Source: Frateuria_A sp035944355
GTDB taxonomy: Bacteria; Pseudomonadota; Gammaproteobacteria; Xanthomonadales; Rhodanobacteraceae
NCBI RefSeq assembly: GCF_035944355.1
Contig: NZ_DASZBH010000011.1
Span: forward strand, 15,807-79,806
Length of the DNA: 64,000 bases
Reading direction: 5' to 3'
This document shows positions 25,305 to 32,995 of this stretch, piece by piece. Under the pieces are notes generated by a model. That model searched no databases. It was given only the letters and a program-made list of their open reading frames with translations, and had not been told where the DNA came from. A program made the translations under genes and the position numbers. Positions within the stretch are counted from its first letter, which is position 1, and every line of letters starts with the position of its first letter.

Positions 25305-25335
25305 ACAAAAAGGCGCGCCGTTGCCGGCGCGCCTT
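25305..25335 (-). terminator. Rho-independent terminator of the class III aminotransferase gene
   Basis: An 11-base perfect stem (25310-25320 with 25325-25335) with loop TTGC. On the minus strand it is followed by a T run (A's at 25306-25311). It is 30 bases beyond the minus-strand stop at 25365. Confidence 0.88.
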
Positions 25336-25364
25336 CGGTTTCCCACGAAGCCGGTTCAGGCCGC

Positions 25365-26852
25365 TTAGGCGGTCTGCTTGCGCGGTCCCTTCAGCAGCGC
25401 CTGGCGCACGTGGTCGACCACCAGGTCGATCTCGGCGCTGGTCACTTCGAAGTGCGGGGTGAAGCGCAGCGAATTGACGCCGCCGTGGATCACCCCCACG
25501 CCGTGCTCGCGCATGTATTCCTCGGTCGAACCGGAGCCGTAGCACTTGAACTGCGGCGCCAGTTCGCAGGAGAACAGCAGGCCGGTGCCCTGCACCTTGG
25601 TGATCAGCCCGCCCAGTTCGTCCTTGAGCTTGTTGAGCTTGGCCACGAACTCCTCGCCGCGGGCGCGGATGTTGGCGCGCACCTCGTCGGTAAGCAGCTC
25701 CAGCGTGGCCAGCGCCACGTCCAGCGCGCGCGGGTTGGTGGTCATGGTGTTGCCGTAGATGCCCTTGCGGTACAGGCCGGCGGCGCGGTCGCCCACCGCC
25801 AGCACCGACAGCGGGTACTGGCCGGCGTTGAGCGCCTTGGAGAAGGTCTCCATGTCCGGCGGCGGCAGGTTCTCGAAGCCCGGGTAGTCGATGATCGAGA
25901 GCACGCCGTGCGCGCGCAGGCCGGCCTGGATCGAATCGACCAGCAGCAGGGTGCCGTGCGCCGCGGTCAGCTCGCGCGCGGCCTTGTAGAACTCCGGCGT
26001 CACCGCGCGGCCCGGATCGCCTTCGCCCATCACCGGCTCCAGGAACATCGCCTCGATGAACCAGCCGTGCCGGTCGGCTTCGGCGAAGGCGGCTTGCAGC
26101 TGCGCCACGTCGTAGGGCGCCACGGTGATCAGCGTGTCCTCGTGACGGTAGCTGGCCAGGTGCTGCAGGTAGGTCTTGCGGCTGGAGTCCGAATACAGCG
26201 CCGGCTTGTCGGTGCGGCCGTGGAAGGCGCCGCGCACCGACAGGCGCTTGATCGTGCGGTTGGCATGGCGCCCGCCCGCGTCGGTCATCAGCTTGGCGTT
26301 GACGTCCGCGATGCGGCAGGCCAGGCCCACCGCTTCGGAACCGGAATTGAGGCACAGGTAGTGGTGGTAGGGGTTGCCGCCGCGGCTGCGGCCCAGTTCC
26401 TTTTCCATCGCCTGGGTGAAGCGCAGCTGCGAGACGCTGGGCGACATCACGTTGGCCATCACCTGCGGCGTGGCGAGCGCCTCGAGGATCGCCGGGTGGT
26501 TGTGGCCGAAGCCGAGCATGCCGTAGCCGCCGTTGTCGTGCAGCACCGCGCCCTTGAGCGTGACGATCCACGGGCCACGGGCCGCAGCCGGCAGGTACGG
26601 GTTGATCGCGTCGTCCGGGTAGAAGTTGACGTAGCCGGCCTGCGCCTTGGCCAGTTGCTCGGATTCGTCCAGCTTCAGGAAGTCGCCCAGATCCGCGCGC
26701 AGCTCGCGATGGCGCGCCAGCGCCTCGCCGATCGCCTGCACCAGCTCGGGCGAGCTGGCGGCCATGCGCTCGATGTGGGCGTCATCCAGCCCGACGGTAC
26801 GCGGCTTGCCGCCGAATTCGCGCAGTTCGCGCAGCTGATCGATCACACCCAT
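25365..26852 (-). CDS. PLP-dependent class III aminotransferase
   Basis: A 495-residue cytoplasmic aminotransferase. Recognisable parts are LHDNGGYGMLGFGHNHPAILEAL, CLNSGSEAVGLACRIAD (PLP phosphate pocket), the acidic PLP-pyridine residue in LLVDSIQAGLRAHG, the Schiff-base Lys339 in ETFSKALNAGQYPLSV, and NTMTTNPRALDVALATL. The start ATG at 26852 has a good GAGGAGGA 6 bases upstream. The usual DExxxG motif reads DSIQAG, so it belongs to a divergent branch; lysine 6-aminotransferase-like is one option. I cannot assign the substrate. It is a single gene with its own terminator, divergent from an ABC operon. Confidence 0.85.
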   Translation of the reverse strand: MGVIDQLRELREFGGKPRTVGLDDAHIERMAASSPELVQAIGEALARHRELRADLGDFLKLDESEQLAKAQAGYVNFYPDDAINPYLPAAARGPWIVTLKGAVLHDNGGYGMLGFGHNHPAILEALATPQVMANVMSPSVSQLRFTQAMEKELGRSRGGNPYHHYLCLNSGSEAVGLACRIADVNAKLMTDAGGRHANRTIKRLSVRGAFHGRTDKPALYSDSSRKTYLQHLASYRHEDTLITVAPYDVAQLQAAFAEADRHGWFIEAMFLEPVMGEGDPGRAVTPEFYKAARELTAAHGTLLLVDSIQAGLRAHGVLSIIDYPGFENLPPPDMETFSKALNAGQYPLSVLAVGDRAAGLYRKGIYGNTMTTNPRALDVALATLELLTDEVRANIRARGEEFVAKLNKLKDELGGLITKVQGTGLLFSCELAPQFKCYGSGSTEEYMREHGVGVIHGGVNSLRFTPHFEVTSAEIDLVVDHVRQALLKGPRKQTA

Positions 26853-27119
26853 GGCGGTCCTCCTCGAATCCGGCCGGCGCCCAGGTGGCGTGGCCGACAT
26901 GTGAATCGGGCACGTGCCGGGGGCGGCCCGTGCGGTTCTGCGGTGCCCGTCATGGCTTGCTGAAAAGCGCTTTGCGGGCGGGACGATAGGCCCAAGGATA
27001 GCGTGCCGCCCCGCCGCCCGTAACCCCGCATGACGGCTGTCACTTGCGCCGGCTGACGCCGCCCAATGGGCGTTGGCGCCCGCCGGGCCTACCGTTTGCG
27101 ACACACAAGGGAGGCTCGC

Positions 27120-28046
27120 ATGGACATGTCTGCTACACCGGTCGCGCGGCTGCGGGGCGCGGCGAAACGCTACGGGACGCTGACCGCGCTGGACGGGCTG
27201 GATCTTTCGCTGCACCGCGGCGAACTGCTCGCGCTGCTCGGGCCCAACGGCGCCGGCAAGACCACGGCCATCGGCCTGCTGCTGGGCCTGCATCGCGCGG
27301 ACGCGGGGCAGGTCGAACTGTTCGGCCGCGATCCGCAGGAGCTCGCCGCCCGCCGCCACATCGGCGTGATGCTGCAGAACGCGTTGCTGCCGCTCACCCT
27401 GCGCGTGCGCGAACTGCTGCGGCTGACCGCCAGCTATTACCCGAACCCGCGCGTGCTGCAGGAAAGCGCCGAGCTGGCGGGCATCGGCGATCTGCTCGAG
27501 CGTCCCTACGGCAAGCTTTCCGGCGGCCAGCAGCGGCGCGTGCAGTTCGCGCTCGCGCTGTGCGGGCGGCCGCAACTGCTGTTCCTGGACGAGCCGACCG
27601 TGGGCATGGACATCCAAGCGCGCCAGGCATTGTGGGCGGCGATCCGGCGGCTGGTGGGCGAAGGCTGTTCGGTGCTGCTGACCACGCATTACCTGGAGGA
27701 AGCCGAGGCGCTGGCCACCCGCGTCTGCGTGATGGCGCACGGACGCGCGATCAACGAAGGCACGGTGGACGAGCTGCGCGCACGCGTGGCGATGCGCCGC
27801 GTCCGCTGCATCAGCACGCTCGATCCGCAGGTCGTGGGCGGCTGGCCGGAGGTGGCCGAGGTCCGCAGCGAGCACGGCCGCCTGCACGTGACCACCGCCG
27901 CGGCCGAGGTCGTGGTGCTGCGCCTGCTGCAGAACGATGCCTACCTGCGCGAGCTGGAAGTGCAGCGCGCCGGGCTGGCCGAAGCGTTCACCGAACTCAC
28001 CCGCGATGCCGCCGAGGCATCGGACCACCAGCGCGAGGCCGCCTGA
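27120..28046 (+). CDS. ABC transporter ATP-binding protein
   Basis: A 308-residue ATPase of the drug/antibiotic-export (DrrA/NatA-like) type. Walker A is GPNGAGKTTAIGLLLG, the Q loop MLQNALLPLTLRV, the signature LSGGQQRRVQFALALCG, Walker B LLFLDEPTVGMD and the switch His in TTHYLEEAEAL. About 70 residues of C-terminal extension follow. The start at 27120 has AGGGAGG upstream. It is the first gene of a five-gene operon with a permease, two sensor kinases and a regulator. Confidence 0.92.
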   Translation: MDMSATPVARLRGAAKRYGTLTALDGLDLSLHRGELLALLGPNGAGKTTAIGLLLGLHRADAGQVELFGRDPQELAARRHIGVMLQNALLPLTLRVRELLRLTASYYPNPRVLQESAELAGIGDLLERPYGKLSGGQQRRVQFALALCGRPQLLFLDEPTVGMDIQARQALWAAIRRLVGEGCSVLLTTHYLEEAEALATRVCVMAHGRAINEGTVDELRARVAMRRVRCISTLDPQVVGGWPEVAEVRSEHGRLHVTTAAAEVVVLRLLQNDAYLRELEVQRAGLAEAFTELTRDAAEASDHQREAA

Positions 28047-28047
28047 C

Positions 28048-28839
28048 ATGGACATCACCCTGCTTTCCCCGGAAGCCGCTGCCGACAACGGCACGATGTC
28101 GCCCGGCCGCGTGCTGGGCGCCTACCTCGCCGAGGCGCGCAGCGAATGCCTGCGCTACCTGCGCGCGCCGGGCTTCATGCTGCCGATCACCCTGTTCCCC
28201 GGCATGTTCTACCTGGTCTTCGGCGTGCTGATGGCCAGGAGCGGCGGCGCCGACGCCCCGCGCTACCTGCTGGCCAGCTACGCCAGCTTCGGGGTGATGA
28301 GCCCGGGCCTGTTCGGCTTCGGCGTGTCGCTGGCGATGGAACGCGATGGCGGCCTGCTCACGCTCAAGCGGGCGCTGCCGATGCCGCCGGGTGCCTACCT
28401 GCTGGGCAAGATGCTGATGGCGATGGCCGCGGCGGGATTCGTCGTGCTGTTGCTGCTGGCGCTCTCGCGACTGGCCCACGTGGCGCTTTCGCCGGGCCAG
28501 GCGGCCGCGTTGCTGGCCACCGGCGTGCTCGGCGTGCTGCCGTTCTGCGCGCTGGGCATGTTCGTCGGCACGCTGATCAAGGGGCAGGGCGCGCCGGGCC
28601 TGCTCAACCTCATCTATCTGCCGATGTCCTTCCTCTCCGGCCTGTGGTTCCCGCTGCCGATGCTGCCCAGGGCGCTGCAGCAGGCCGCGCCGATGTGGCC
28701 GAGCTTCCATCTCGATCGCCTCGCGCTGGCGGCGGTCGGCATGCGCCAGGATGCGCTGCTGCCGCACGTGCTGGTGCTGCTGGGCTTCACCGTTGCCTTC
28801 CTGCTGCTTGCGGCACGCCGGTTGCGCCGCTTCGGTTGA
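28048..28839 (+). CDS. ABC-2 type transporter permease
   Basis: A 263-residue inner-membrane protein with six hydrophobic segments of the ABC-2 exporter type. Its central conserved helix has PMSFLSGLWFPLPMLPRALQQAAPMWP, the ABC-2 signature. It starts one base after the ATPase stop, so the two are coupled and form the transporter. The co-encoded DesK/DesR-like sensors suggest response to membrane state or a membrane-active compound; that role is inferred from context. Confidence 0.9.
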   Translation: MDITLLSPEAAADNGTMSPGRVLGAYLAEARSECLRYLRAPGFMLPITLFPGMFYLVFGVLMARSGGADAPRYLLASYASFGVMSPGLFGFGVSLAMERDGGLLTLKRALPMPPGAYLLGKMLMAMAAAGFVVLLLLALSRLAHVALSPGQAAALLATGVLGVLPFCALGMFVGTLIKGQGAPGLLNLIYLPMSFLSGLWFPLPMLPRALQQAAPMWPSFHLDRLALAAVGMRQDALLPHVLVLLGFTVAFLLLAARRLRRFG

Positions 28840-28878
28840 AGTAGCATGGTCGCGATCCGCAACATGGACTCAGGTCCG

Positions 28879-30066
28879 ATGAACCGCTTCATTGCCTGGC
28901 TTTCGCCGCAGCCCGGATCGCGCGTCAGCGAGATACAGCAGCAGGGCAAGTCGCCCTGGGCCGAGTCCGTGCACCTGCTGTGGTCGGCCTGGGTGTTCAT
29001 CACGCCCTTGTTCGACCACGGCTACAGCTGGCACTGGGCGCTGCTGACGCTGCTGACCTATCCGGTGTTCGTGCTGCTGTTCGCCAAGTCCATGCTGGTC
29101 TCGCGCAGCGCCTCGCCGCGCTACGGCATGGGCCTGGCGATGTTCGGCATCGCGCTGACGCCCTTCTACTCGGGCAGCGTGAGCTACTTCATCTATGGCT
29201 GCGTGTCCTGCAGCCTGAGCAGCCGCCGCCTTGCGCCGTTCCTGCTGCGCCTGCTGTGCCTGAACGCGCTGTTCGTGCTGATCGCCTGGCAGGCCGGATA
29301 CCCGTGGCAGGCGCTGGTGGCGTTCCCGTTCATGACGGTGACGATCGGCCTGGTCACGCACGTGGAGCGGATCGCGCACGAGAAGGACGCCGCCCTGAAG
29401 CTGTCGCACGACGAGGTGCGCCGGCTCGCCGCCACCGCCGAGCGCGAGCGTATCGGCCGCGACCTGCACGACCTGCTCGGCCACACGCTGTCGCTGATCA
29501 CCCTGAAGCTGGAACTTTCGCGCAAGCTGTTCGACCGCGACACCGAGGCGGCCCGGCGCGAAGTGGCCGAGGCCGAGAAAGTGGCCCGCCACGCGCTGGC
29601 CGAAGTGCGCTGTGCGGTCACCGGCATCCGTGCCACCGACCTGGCGGCGGAGCTCGCCTCGGCGCGATTGCTGCTGGAGTCCTCCGCCGTGCACCTGGAC
29701 TACGGGCAGCCGCCGTGCATGCCGGTGGAAATCGAGCGCGCCCTGGCGTTGGTGCTGCGCGAGGCGGCCACCAACATCGCGCGACACGCCGCGGCCACGC
29801 AGGCCCAGGTGTCCTTCGAGGTCATCGACGGCGGCCTGTGCCTGACCATCGCCGACAATGGCTGCGGCGGCGTGGAGGAAGAGGGCAACGGCCTGACCGG
29901 CATGCGCGAGCGGGCGCGTGCGCTGGAGGGCCACCTGCAGATCCACTCCAGGCGTGGGCACGGCACGCGCCTGCGCGTGGTGGTGCCGCTGCCTGCTCCG
30001 GCGCCGGTCCCCGCGCCGGCTGCGCTCGTGCAGGCGGCCCCCTGGACCGCACAGGCGCAGCCATGA
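28879..30066 (+). CDS. Sensor histidine kinase, DesK-like (first of two)
   Basis: A 395-residue kinase with an N-terminal membrane domain of about five helices (residues 30-150). The HisKA_3 dimerisation region follows, with the phospho-acceptor in ERERIGRDLHDLLGHTLSLI, then an HATPase (LREAATNIARHAAATQ as N box, DNGCGG, GNGLTGMRERARAL). An Ala/Pro-rich tail ends it. I prefer the ATG at 28879 (CAGG 5 bases before) to those at 28846 or 28864. Its stop overlaps the ATG of a second, similar kinase. Confidence 0.9.
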   Translation: MNRFIAWLSPQPGSRVSEIQQQGKSPWAESVHLLWSAWVFITPLFDHGYSWHWALLTLLTYPVFVLLFAKSMLVSRSASPRYGMGLAMFGIALTPFYSGSVSYFIYGCVSCSLSSRRLAPFLLRLLCLNALFVLIAWQAGYPWQALVAFPFMTVTIGLVTHVERIAHEKDAALKLSHDEVRRLAATAERERIGRDLHDLLGHTLSLITLKLELSRKLFDRDTEAARREVAEAEKVARHALAEVRCAVTGIRATDLAAELASARLLLESSAVHLDYGQPPCMPVEIERALALVLREAATNIARHAAATQAQVSFEVIDGGLCLTIADNGCGGVEEEGNGLTGMRERARALEGHLQIHSRRGHGTRLRVVVPLPAPAPVPAPAALVQAAPWTAQAQP

Positions 30067-31226
30067 TGCGGTTGTTCGCGCCGCGCGCCGATTCGCTGCT
30101 CGGCCAGCTGCGCTCGCCGCTGTACATGCGCTGGCAGGCGGGCCTGTCGTTGTTCGCGTTGGTGGCGGTGTTCCAGGGGCCGCTGACCCTGCCGCACGCC
30201 ACCGGGTGGGTGCTGCCCACGCTGCTCGCGGTACCGCTGTTCGTCTATTTCTACTTGCGCGTCTACCTCGGGCCGCTGCGGCGCCTGGAAGGGTACGTGG
30301 CCGGCATGGCGGGGACCGGCCTGGCGCTGTGGCTGGCCAACCCGTTCGGTTTCGTACTGCTGTTGCTGAGCGCCGTGGTGCTCGCCTTCTCGCCGTCCTG
30401 GCGGCGCTGGCTGGCGGGCGTGGCGGTGATGGGCATGCTCGCGCTGGGCAAGGCCTGGCTGTACGGCGATACGCTGAGCACCGCCCTGTGGGTGGTGATG
30501 GCGGGGCTGTTCGGCGGCTTCAGCAACGTGGCCTACATGTATAGCGTGCGCAAGGACGCCGAGCTGCGTCTCTCGCAGGCCGACGTGCGGCGGCTGGCCA
30601 CGCTGGCCGAGCGCGAGCGCATCGGCCGCGACCTGCACGACCTGCTGGGGCATACGCTGTCGCTGGTGGCGCTGAAGTCCGAGCTGGCCAGGCGCCTGGC
30701 GCTGGCCGAGCCTGCGCGCGCGCAGCGCGAGATGGAGGAAGTCGAGCGCGTCGCGCGCCATGCGCTGACCGAGGTGCGCGCCGCGGTGACCGGCATGCGC
30801 CGCAGCGACCTGGCGGCCGAACTGGTTTCGGCGCGGCTGATGCTGGAAGCCAGTGGCGTCGCGCTGGAGGGAGAGCTTCCGGCACGCACGGATCTGCCCG
30901 AGCACATCGAGGCTCCGCTCGCGCTGGTGCTGCGCGAAGCCGTCACCAACATCCACCGCCACGCGCGCGCCAGCCGCGCCCGCGTGGCCATCGCCATCGG
31001 GGACCACGGGATCGACATGCAGATCGGCGACAACGGACGCGGCGGGCTGGCCGCCCATGGCAACGGCGTGAGCGGCATGCGCGAGCGCGTGCGCGCCCTG
31101 GGCGGCACGCTGTCGATCGATTCGCCGCTGCGGCGCGGCACCGTGCTTTCCCTGCACGTGCCGCTGCCGCGTGCGCCGGTATCCGCGGCCGTCTCCGGCC
31201 TGCCCGTTGCCGGGAGCGCCGCATGA
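30063..31226 (+). CDS. Sensor histidine kinase, DesK-like (second of two)
   Basis: A 387-residue paralogue of the preceding kinase. It has the same layout: membrane helices at about 25-145, ERERIGRDLHDLLGHTLSLVALKSEL, LREAVTNIHRHARASRA, DNGRGG and GNGVSGMRERVRALGG. Its ATG overlaps the upstream stop (ATGA), and its own stop overlaps the regulator start in the same way. Both catalytic His and ATP-binding motifs are intact in both kinases, so neither is an obvious pseudo-kinase. They may form heterodimers or sense different cues. Confidence 0.9.
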   Translation: MMRLFAPRADSLLGQLRSPLYMRWQAGLSLFALVAVFQGPLTLPHATGWVLPTLLAVPLFVYFYLRVYLGPLRRLEGYVAGMAGTGLALWLANPFGFVLLLLSAVVLAFSPSWRRWLAGVAVMGMLALGKAWLYGDTLSTALWVVMAGLFGGFSNVAYMYSVRKDAELRLSQADVRRLATLAERERIGRDLHDLLGHTLSLVALKSELARRLALAEPARAQREMEEVERVARHALTEVRAAVTGMRRSDLAAELVSARLMLEASGVALEGELPARTDLPEHIEAPLALVLREAVTNIHRHARASRARVAIAIGDHGIDMQIGDNGRGGLAAHGNGVSGMRERVRALGGTLSIDSPLRRGTVLSLHVPLPRAPVSAAVSGLPVAGSAA

Positions 31227-31825
31227 TCCGCGTGCTGCTGGCCGAAGACCAGGCGATGGTGCGCGGCGCACTCTCGGCGCTGCTCAACCTGGAAAGCGAC
31301 ATCGAGGTGCTCGGTTCGGCCGCCGACGGCGAGGCGGCCTGGCGCGACCTGCAGAAGTTCAAGCCCGACGTGCTGGTCACCGACATCGAGATGCCCGGGC
31401 TGACCGGGCTGGAGCTGGCCCAGCGCATCCAGCGCCACGAGCTGCCGATGAAGGTGATCATCGTGACCACCTTCGCCCGTCCCGGCTTTTTGCGCCGCGC
31501 GCTGGACGCGGGCGTCTCCGGCTACCTGCTCAAGGACGCGCCGGCGGAGAACCTGGCCGAGGCGCTGCGTACGGTGCACCGCGGCGGACGGGCGATCGAC
31601 CCGCAGCTCGCGCTCGAGGCCTGGACCGAGGCCGACCCGCTCAACGACCGCGAACGCCAGGTACTGCGGCTGGCCGGCGAGGGCCTCCCGGCCAGCGACA
31701 TCGCCACGCGCCTGAACCTCTCGCACGGCACCGTGCGCAACTACCTGTCCGAGGCCATCGGCAAGCTCGGCGCGGGCAACCGCATCGAGGCGTTCCGCCT
31801 GGCGCGGCAGAAGGGTTGGCTGTAG
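31223..31825 (+). CDS. NarL/DesR-family response regulator
   Basis: A 200-residue regulator. The receiver domain has the acidic pair AEDQ, the phospho-acceptor in VLVTDIEMPGLTG and the Lys in YLLKDAPAE. The C-terminal LuxR-type helix-turn-helix is LNDRERQVLRLAGEGLPASDIATRLNLSHGTVRNYLSEAIGKL, close to DesR. It is the sole regulator for the two upstream kinases, and probably controls the ABC genes of its own operon. Confidence 0.92.
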   Translation: MIRVLLAEDQAMVRGALSALLNLESDIEVLGSAADGEAAWRDLQKFKPDVLVTDIEMPGLTGLELAQRIQRHELPMKVIIVTTFARPGFLRRALDAGVSGYLLKDAPAENLAEALRTVHRGGRAIDPQLALEAWTEADPLNDRERQVLRLAGEGLPASDIATRLNLSHGTVRNYLSEAIGKLGAGNRIEAFRLARQKGWL

Positions 31826-31831
31826 CGCGGC

Positions 31832-32617
31832 CTACGCGGCCCAGCCAGGCGCGCGCTTGTCCAGGAACGCGCCCAGCCCTTCCTGGCCTTCGTCCGAAAC
31901 GCGCAGCCGCGCGATCAGCTCGGCGTTCTCGGCGTCGAGCCGGCCGGCCCGCTCCTCGTCGATGCCGGCCATGCGCAGCGCCAGCCGCTTGGCTTCGCGC
32001 TGCGCCTGCGGGCCGGCCTTGGCCAGCAGCGCGAGGGTGAAGTCGACCGCTTCGTCCAGCGCCTCGGCAGGCACCACGCGGTGCAGCAGGCCGATGCGGC
32101 CGGCCTCGGCGGCATCGAAAGTCTCGCCGGTGAGGAACAGCCGCCGTGCCTGGCGCACGCCGATGGCCGCCACCACGTAGGGCGAGATCACCGCTGGCAC
32201 CAGGCCGAGCTTCACCTCGGTCAGGCCGAACCTGGCGTGCTCGGCGCCGATGGCGATGTCGCAGGCGGCGACCAGGCCCACGCCGCCGCCATAGGCGGCT
32301 CCGTTGACGCGGGCGATGGTCGGTTTCGGGACGAACTGCAGCGTTCGCACCAGCGCGGCCAGGCGCAGCGAGTCTTCGCGATTCTCCTGCTCGCTGGCGG
32401 CCGCCATGCCGCGCATCCAGTTCAGATCGGCGCCGGCGGAGAAGCTGGCGCCGGTGCCGGTAAGCACCAGCGCGCGCACGGCGCTGTCCTGGCCGGCGTC
32501 GACCAGGGCGGCGGTCAGTTCGGCGATCAGCGCGTCGTCGAAGGCGTTGTGCACGTCCGGGCGGTCGAGTGCGATCCGGCGGACGCCGTCGCGGTCGGTG
32601 ACGAGAATGGCGGGCAT
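31832..32617 (-). CDS. Enoyl-CoA hydratase, probable methylglutaconyl-CoA hydratase
   Basis: A 261-residue crotonase. It has the oxyanion loop GTGASFSAGADLNWMRGM and the second loop NGAAYGGGVGLVAACDIAI. Glu/Glu catalytic positions occur in FGLTEVKLGLVPAVISPYV. The ATG at 32617 has AAGGAG before it. The ADLNWM sequence and its neighbourhood to MCC beta, IVD and leucine dehydrogenase suggest the liuC step (3-methylglutaconyl-CoA to HMG-CoA). Other short-chain enoyl-CoA substrates are possible. It is convergent with the ABC/kinase operon, 6 bases apart. Confidence 0.87.
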   Translation of the reverse strand: MPAILVTDRDGVRRIALDRPDVHNAFDDALIAELTAALVDAGQDSAVRALVLTGTGASFSAGADLNWMRGMAAASEQENREDSLRLAALVRTLQFVPKPTIARVNGAAYGGGVGLVAACDIAIGAEHARFGLTEVKLGLVPAVISPYVVAAIGVRQARRLFLTGETFDAAEAGRIGLLHRVVPAEALDEAVDFTLALLAKAGPQAQREAKRLALRMAGIDEERAGRLDAENAELIARLRVSDEGQEGLGAFLDKRAPGWAA

Positions 32618-32716
32618 GCCGGGCTCCTTGCGGAAAACGGGAAGTTTAGCGGGGTGGGGCGTGAGGGCAGGTCGCCCCTGCGACAAACCTGCCCTGTGCG
32701 CTACTCACCTTTGCCG

Positions 32717-32735
32717 TATAATGCGAACCATTCTT
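32717..32735 (+). promoter_or_regulatory. Fur box before feoA
   Basis: TATAATGCGAACCATTCTT matches the 19-base Fur consensus at roughly two thirds of positions, including ATAATG and CATT. It ends 17 bases before the feoA start and probably overlaps its promoter (TATAAT at 32717-32722). Iron-bound Fur would repress the feo operon there. Confidence 0.7.
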
Positions 32736-32752
32736 ATTTCTTGCCTTCCATC

Positions 32753-32995
32753 GTGCGCCTCTCCGATTTGCCCAAAGGTTCGCCCGCCGTGGTCGATCGC
32801 GTGGACGACGCGCACGCCGACGATTCCATCGCGCAGCGCCTGCGCGACCTGGGCTTCGTCGATGGCGAGCCGGTGCGGGTGGTCGCCCGGGGGCCGCTGG
32901 GCGCCGATCCCTTGCTGATCCAGATCGGCTCGACCCGCTTCGCCCTGCGCCGCAGCGAAGCGGCGCGGGTGGTGGTGAAGGCGCAGGCCGCATGA
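32753..32995 (+). CDS. feoA: Ferrous iron transport protein A
   Basis: An 80-residue SH3-like protein (LSDLPKGSPAVVDRV, QRLRDLGFVDGEPVRVV, GADPLLIQIGSTRFALRRSEAARVVV) that supports FeoB at the membrane. It must start at GTG 32753, since the frame upstream has no ATG and the nearby ATG in the Fur box is in another frame. The stop overlaps the feoB ATG by four bases (ATGA), so the two are coupled. Confidence 0.88.
   Translation: MRLSDLPKGSPAVVDRVDDAHADDSIAQRLRDLGFVDGEPVRVVARGPLGADPLLIQIGSTRFALRRSEAARVVVKAQAA

Noticed and set aside
32304..32918. ATG at 32721 as a feoA start.
   Set aside because: It lies inside the Fur box and in a different frame from the conserved FeoA sequence; GTG 32753 is the only fitting start.
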